Part shown: piece by piece, positions 6,881 through 8,578 of the stretch
Layout: the number at the start of each line of letters is the position of its first letter
Numbering within the stretch: position 1 is the stretch's first letter
From: Piscirickettsiaceae bacterium
GTDB lineage: Bacteria; Pseudomonadota; Gammaproteobacteria; Nitrosococcales; Methylophagaceae
DNA length: 8,578 nucleotides
Reading direction: 5' to 3'
NCBI GenBank assembly: GCA_030620285.1
Contig: JAUXFA010000038.1
Span: 1 to 8,578, forward strand
The notes under the pieces: model-generated
Database searches by the model: none
The model's input: only the letters and a program-made list of their open reading frames with translations
Told to the model about the DNA's origin: nothing
Made by a program: the position numbers and the translations under genes

Positions 6881-7542
6881 CTATTAATGATCGAGAGCGT
6901 GATCGCATTATTGCCTTAGCAGCATTAGTTCAAGCGGTGACATTAGTCCAACAAATTGCTGAAACAGGCCAAGTTAATCAAACCGAGTTTGAAACTTTAT
7001 TAAATAGCCTACTTGAAACCAGCGCAACAACTACCGAAGCTGTTTATGGTGATGTAAGCCAACTAAAGTCCGGTCTAAAACAACTAAACCAACAACTTTC
7101 AAAAAAGAAATCTAAACAAGACATAGGTCAGCTTCGTCATATCATTAACTTATTACATCTCGAACGAAAATTGGCAAAACGCCCTGCTATGCTTGATTTA
7201 ATCAGCCGTGAAATTGAGCAGATCCCACAACAAATCGACTACTTTGGTGAAATTAATAACCCCCAAGTGATTGCCCGTTTTGCCGATATTTATCACCGTA
7301 CTATTAGCGAATTAACACCTCGTATTCACGTACATGGCGACCACAGTTTTTTACTACAACCTTATAATGTGAACCGTATCCGCTCGCTATTACTAGCTGG
7401 CATTCGAGCAGCCATTTTATGGCATCAAAAAGGTGGTCGACGCTGGCAGTTTATTTTTCAGTCCAACAAAATTCTGAACATTGCGACCGAACTCTATCCA
7501 TCTGATGAAACAAAGACTGATTTTGACAGCACTAAAAAATAA
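6877..7542 (+). CDS. hflD: HflD, lysogenization regulator homologue
   Basis: This 221-residue protein resembles HflD (E. coli 213), a mostly helical protein at the inner face of the membrane, known for binding the lambda CII activator; its normal cell role is unclear. Family-like parts are [20 protein letters not shown] near the N terminus, the [12 protein letters not shown] region (about 67-78), a helical middle with [14 protein letters not shown], and the C-terminal [30 protein letters not shown]. The start overlaps the mnmA stop as ATGA, the spacing expected for coupled translation. The conserved part ends near residue 205. The acidic/polar tail ([14 protein letters not shown]) runs 49 bases into the 3' end of the opposing permease gene. 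In E. coli purB follows; it is not here, so the conserved order ends at this gene. Confidence 0.93.
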   Translation: MTINDRERDRIIALAALVQAVTLVQQIAETGQVNQTEFETLLNSLLETSATTTEAVYGDVSQLKSGLKQLNQQLSKKKSKQDIGQLRHIINLLHLERKLAKRPAMLDLISREIEQIPQQIDYFGEINNPQVIARFADIYHRTISELTPRIHVHGDHSFLLQPYNVNRIRSLLLAGIRAAILWHQKGGRRWQFIFQSNKILNIATELYPSDETKTDFDSTKK

Positions 7543-8213
7543 GCCGTCGATAACCCCGCTGAACCAAAGATCATGCACATCACCACTATTTGATAATGTG
7601 CGGCTACTACAGGTGAAACACCTGATAATATCTGTCCTGTCATCATTCCGGGCACCGCCACGATACCAACAGCAAACATTGAGTTTATAACGGGAATAAA
7701 AGCCGCCTGAAATGCAATTATTCTGGCCTTTTCATAACTAACATTACGTTGTATTTCGGCATTCAAGCGTTCCGCAGCCAAACTCACACTATTCATTGAA
7801 TTAGCAAAAATCATCCCTGCTAATGGAATCATATATTTTGCTTCAAACCAAGGATCCAAAGTGATAACAAATTGTGTAACCAGTAGTAAGGTGAAACCGC
7901 CACCCATCGCAATTGACCAAAAGGCCTGTTTGAACAATATTAATCGTTGCGTCTTTACTGTACCCAGAGCAATCCAACTTGCTGCGCTGACCATTACAAT
8001 CATTACTAGCACCACTAACCATGCACTTTCTGCTGCGAATATGGTGGTCAAAAAATAACCAACCAGCAAAAGCTGCACTAACATTCGAATAACAGAATAA
8101 ACAGCATTTCCGACATCCAATGACCAGCGATACAAAATTACCAGCACAATCAAAACAGGGATAAAGGCTACCGCTAAGCTTAAAGGGGAGATAATTTGAA
8201 GTGATTCGTTCAT
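7494..8213 (-). CDS. FetB/UPF0014-family ABC-type permease without a neighbouring ATPase
   Basis: This 239-residue membrane protein resembles FetB (E. coli 259), the permease of the FetAB iron exporter. About six to seven hydrophobic segments are visible. Conserved landmarks are AVYSVIRMLVQLLLVGYFL (38-56), IPLAGMIFANSMN (129-141), FIPVINSMFAVG (172-183), PGMMTGQILSG (188-198) and YQIVV (207-211). The cytoplasmic loop before FIPVIN is about 15 residues shorter than in E. coli FetB and lacks the LSLGATPKQA-like stretch expected to contact the ATPase. No FetA gene is adjacent: hflD converges on one side and a small membrane ORF lies on the other. It may pair with a distant ATPase or act differently; iron export is therefore only a family-based guess. 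The start is preceded by no strong ribosome site but overlaps the upstream ORF as ATGA. Its last 49 bases overlap hflD. Confidence 0.88.
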   Translation of the reverse strand: MNESLQIISPLSLAVAFIPVLIVLVILYRWSLDVGNAVYSVIRMLVQLLLVGYFLTTIFAAESAWLVVLVMIVMVSAASWIALGTVKTQRLILFKQAFWSIAMGGGFTLLLVTQFVITLDPWFEAKYMIPLAGMIFANSMNSVSLAAERLNAEIQRNVSYEKARIIAFQAAFIPVINSMFAVGIVAVPGMMTGQILSGVSPVVAAHYQIVVMCMIFGSAGLSTAYFLVLSKSVFVSSDG

Positions 8214-8419
8214 GACATTAATGATTTAATAATTGAGACGATTGAAAATGAACATTTCAATAAAATAAAAGGCAGTGAAAAAAGAAACAGTACGAGTAAT
8301 CTCGAATGTTTTCTAAAAAACGCATAAGCCTTGCCTTGTTTTTTTAGTACTAAAAAATAGATACTGACAAACAGGCATAGTACAAAGACATTAAAGCAGA
8401 GTGCAAATATTTGAATCAC
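8210..8419 (-). CDS. Small membrane protein, two predicted helices, coupled to the permease
   Basis: This is a 69-residue ORF that I do not recognise. It has two hydrophobic stretches, about residues 2-25 (IFALCFNVFVLCLFVSIYFLV) and 41-62 (LLVLFLFSLPFILLKCSFSIVS). They are joined by a strongly basic loop, KKQGKAYAFFRKHSR, which by the positive-inside rule should face the cytoplasm. It contains three Cys. The only plausible start is GTG at 8419, with a poor GGAAAA ribosome site 11 bases before it; an in-frame stop lies further upstream. Its stop overlaps the permease start as ATGA, which is the main reason to believe it. It could be an accessory subunit of the permease or merely an upstream leader ORF. 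Confidence 0.5.
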   Translation of the reverse strand: MIQIFALCFNVFVLCLFVSIYFLVLKKQGKAYAFFRKHSRLLVLFLFSLPFILLKCSFSIVSIIKSLMS

Positions 8420-8455
8420 AATTGTTAGTTTTCCAACTGAACAGGTACTTGAGCT

Positions 8456-8486
8456 ATTATACTATTGAAATAAACCTTAGTTTCAA
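8456..8486 (-). promoter_or_regulatory. Candidate promoter for the small membrane ORF and permease
   Basis: On the minus strand TTGAAA (8486-8481) is followed after 19 bases by a perfect TATAAT (8461-8456). Transcription would begin near 8449, giving a leader of about 30 bases before the GTG at 8419. The spacer is two bases longer than ideal, so this is a moderate call. Confidence 0.4.
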
Positions 8487-8488
8487 TA
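8463..8488. promoter_or_regulatory. Dyad between divergent ORFs, possible operator
   Basis: TATTGAAA (8463-8470) and TTTCAATA (8481-8488) form a perfect inverted repeat with 8-base arms and a 10-base spacer. It covers the -35 of the minus-strand promoter candidate and the region just upstream of the plus-strand ORF. Its length and symmetry fit a binding site for a dimeric regulator; nothing in the sequence tells which. The AT-rich setting means chance is not excluded. Confidence 0.35.
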
Positions 8489-8498
8489 CGATTTAAAT

Positions 8499-8578
8499 AT
8501 GGAAAACACCATGGAATATGAAAACCAATGCGCCGCTTATCCACACGAGTTTTTGATGACAAACTTATCTGTTTTTCA
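8499..8578 (+). CDS. 5' end of a plus-strand ORF of unknown function
   Basis: The frame is open from the ATG at 8499 to the window edge (26 codons). The second ATG at 8511 has GGAAA 5 bases ahead and is the better supported start; the product then begins MEYENQCAAYPHEF. I do not recognise the protein, and 26 codons are too few to be sure it is a gene. It is divergent from the small membrane ORF, with the dyad at 8463-8488 just upstream. TTGAAA (8465-8470) with TACGAT 16 bases later is a weak plus-strand promoter that would give an almost leaderless message. Confidence 0.4.
   Translation, partial: MENTMEYENQCAAYPHEFLMTNLSVF

Noticed and set aside
8340..8357. Perfect 18-base palindrome TTTTTTAGTACTAAAAAA
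   Set aside because: It lies inside the coding frame of the small membrane ORF (codons for FLVLKK) in AT-rich DNA; a T/A-run palindrome is likely by chance, and it has no GC stem to act as a terminator.
1..8578. Search for a new defence, mobile or CRISPR-like system
   Set aside because: All sizeable genes belong to known housekeeping families in a conserved order; no direct-repeat arrays, integrases, transposases or toxin-antitoxin pairs are visible.

Overview
The window looks like chromosomal housekeeping DNA from a moderately AT-rich gammaproteobacterium. The main evidence is the block icd (minus strand) divergent from rluE-nudJ-mnmA-hflD (plus strand), which is the order known from Escherichia coli and its relatives. 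Most proteins can also be aligned by eye to their E. coli counterparts over most of their length. No rRNA, tRNA, CRISPR array, transposase or phage gene is visible.

Left region (1-1819, plus strand): the 3' part of purN (purine synthesis), a secreted DUF3108-family protein and nudF (ADP-ribose pyrophosphatase) are packed with gaps of 14 and 8 bases and probably form one operon. nudF has a single in-frame TAA, 13 codons before an otherwise intact Nudix box, so it reads as a freshly broken gene or a base-call error. Middle region (1821-4699, minus strand): icd and slyD are transcribed together and followed by a 67-bp imperfect palindrome, a rho-independent terminator and a D-hexose-6-phosphate mutarotase gene. 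The terminator lies only 26 bases before the mutarotase start. Right region (4757-7542, plus strand): rluE, nudJ, mnmA and hflD are fused by overlaps of 86 bp (rluE/nudJ) and 4 bp (mnmA/hflD), with only 2 bases between nudJ and mnmA. Far right (7494-8419, minus strand): a FetB-type (UPF0014) permease gene overlaps the end of hflD tail to tail and is preceded by a small two-helix membrane ORF joined by an ATGA overlap. A new plus-strand ORF begins at the right edge, separated from that pair by a short interval carrying an 8-bp-arm dyad.

The genes cover purine synthesis, the TCA cycle, rRNA and tRNA modification, nucleotide clean-up and protein folding. I see no new defence or mobile system. 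The points most worth checking are the isocitrate dehydrogenase, which has lost every residue that sets NADP specificity in the E. coli enzyme; the FetB-like permease, which lacks an adjacent ATPase gene and has a shortened coupling loop; the stop codon in nudF; the palindromic element after slyD; and the long rluE/nudJ overlap.
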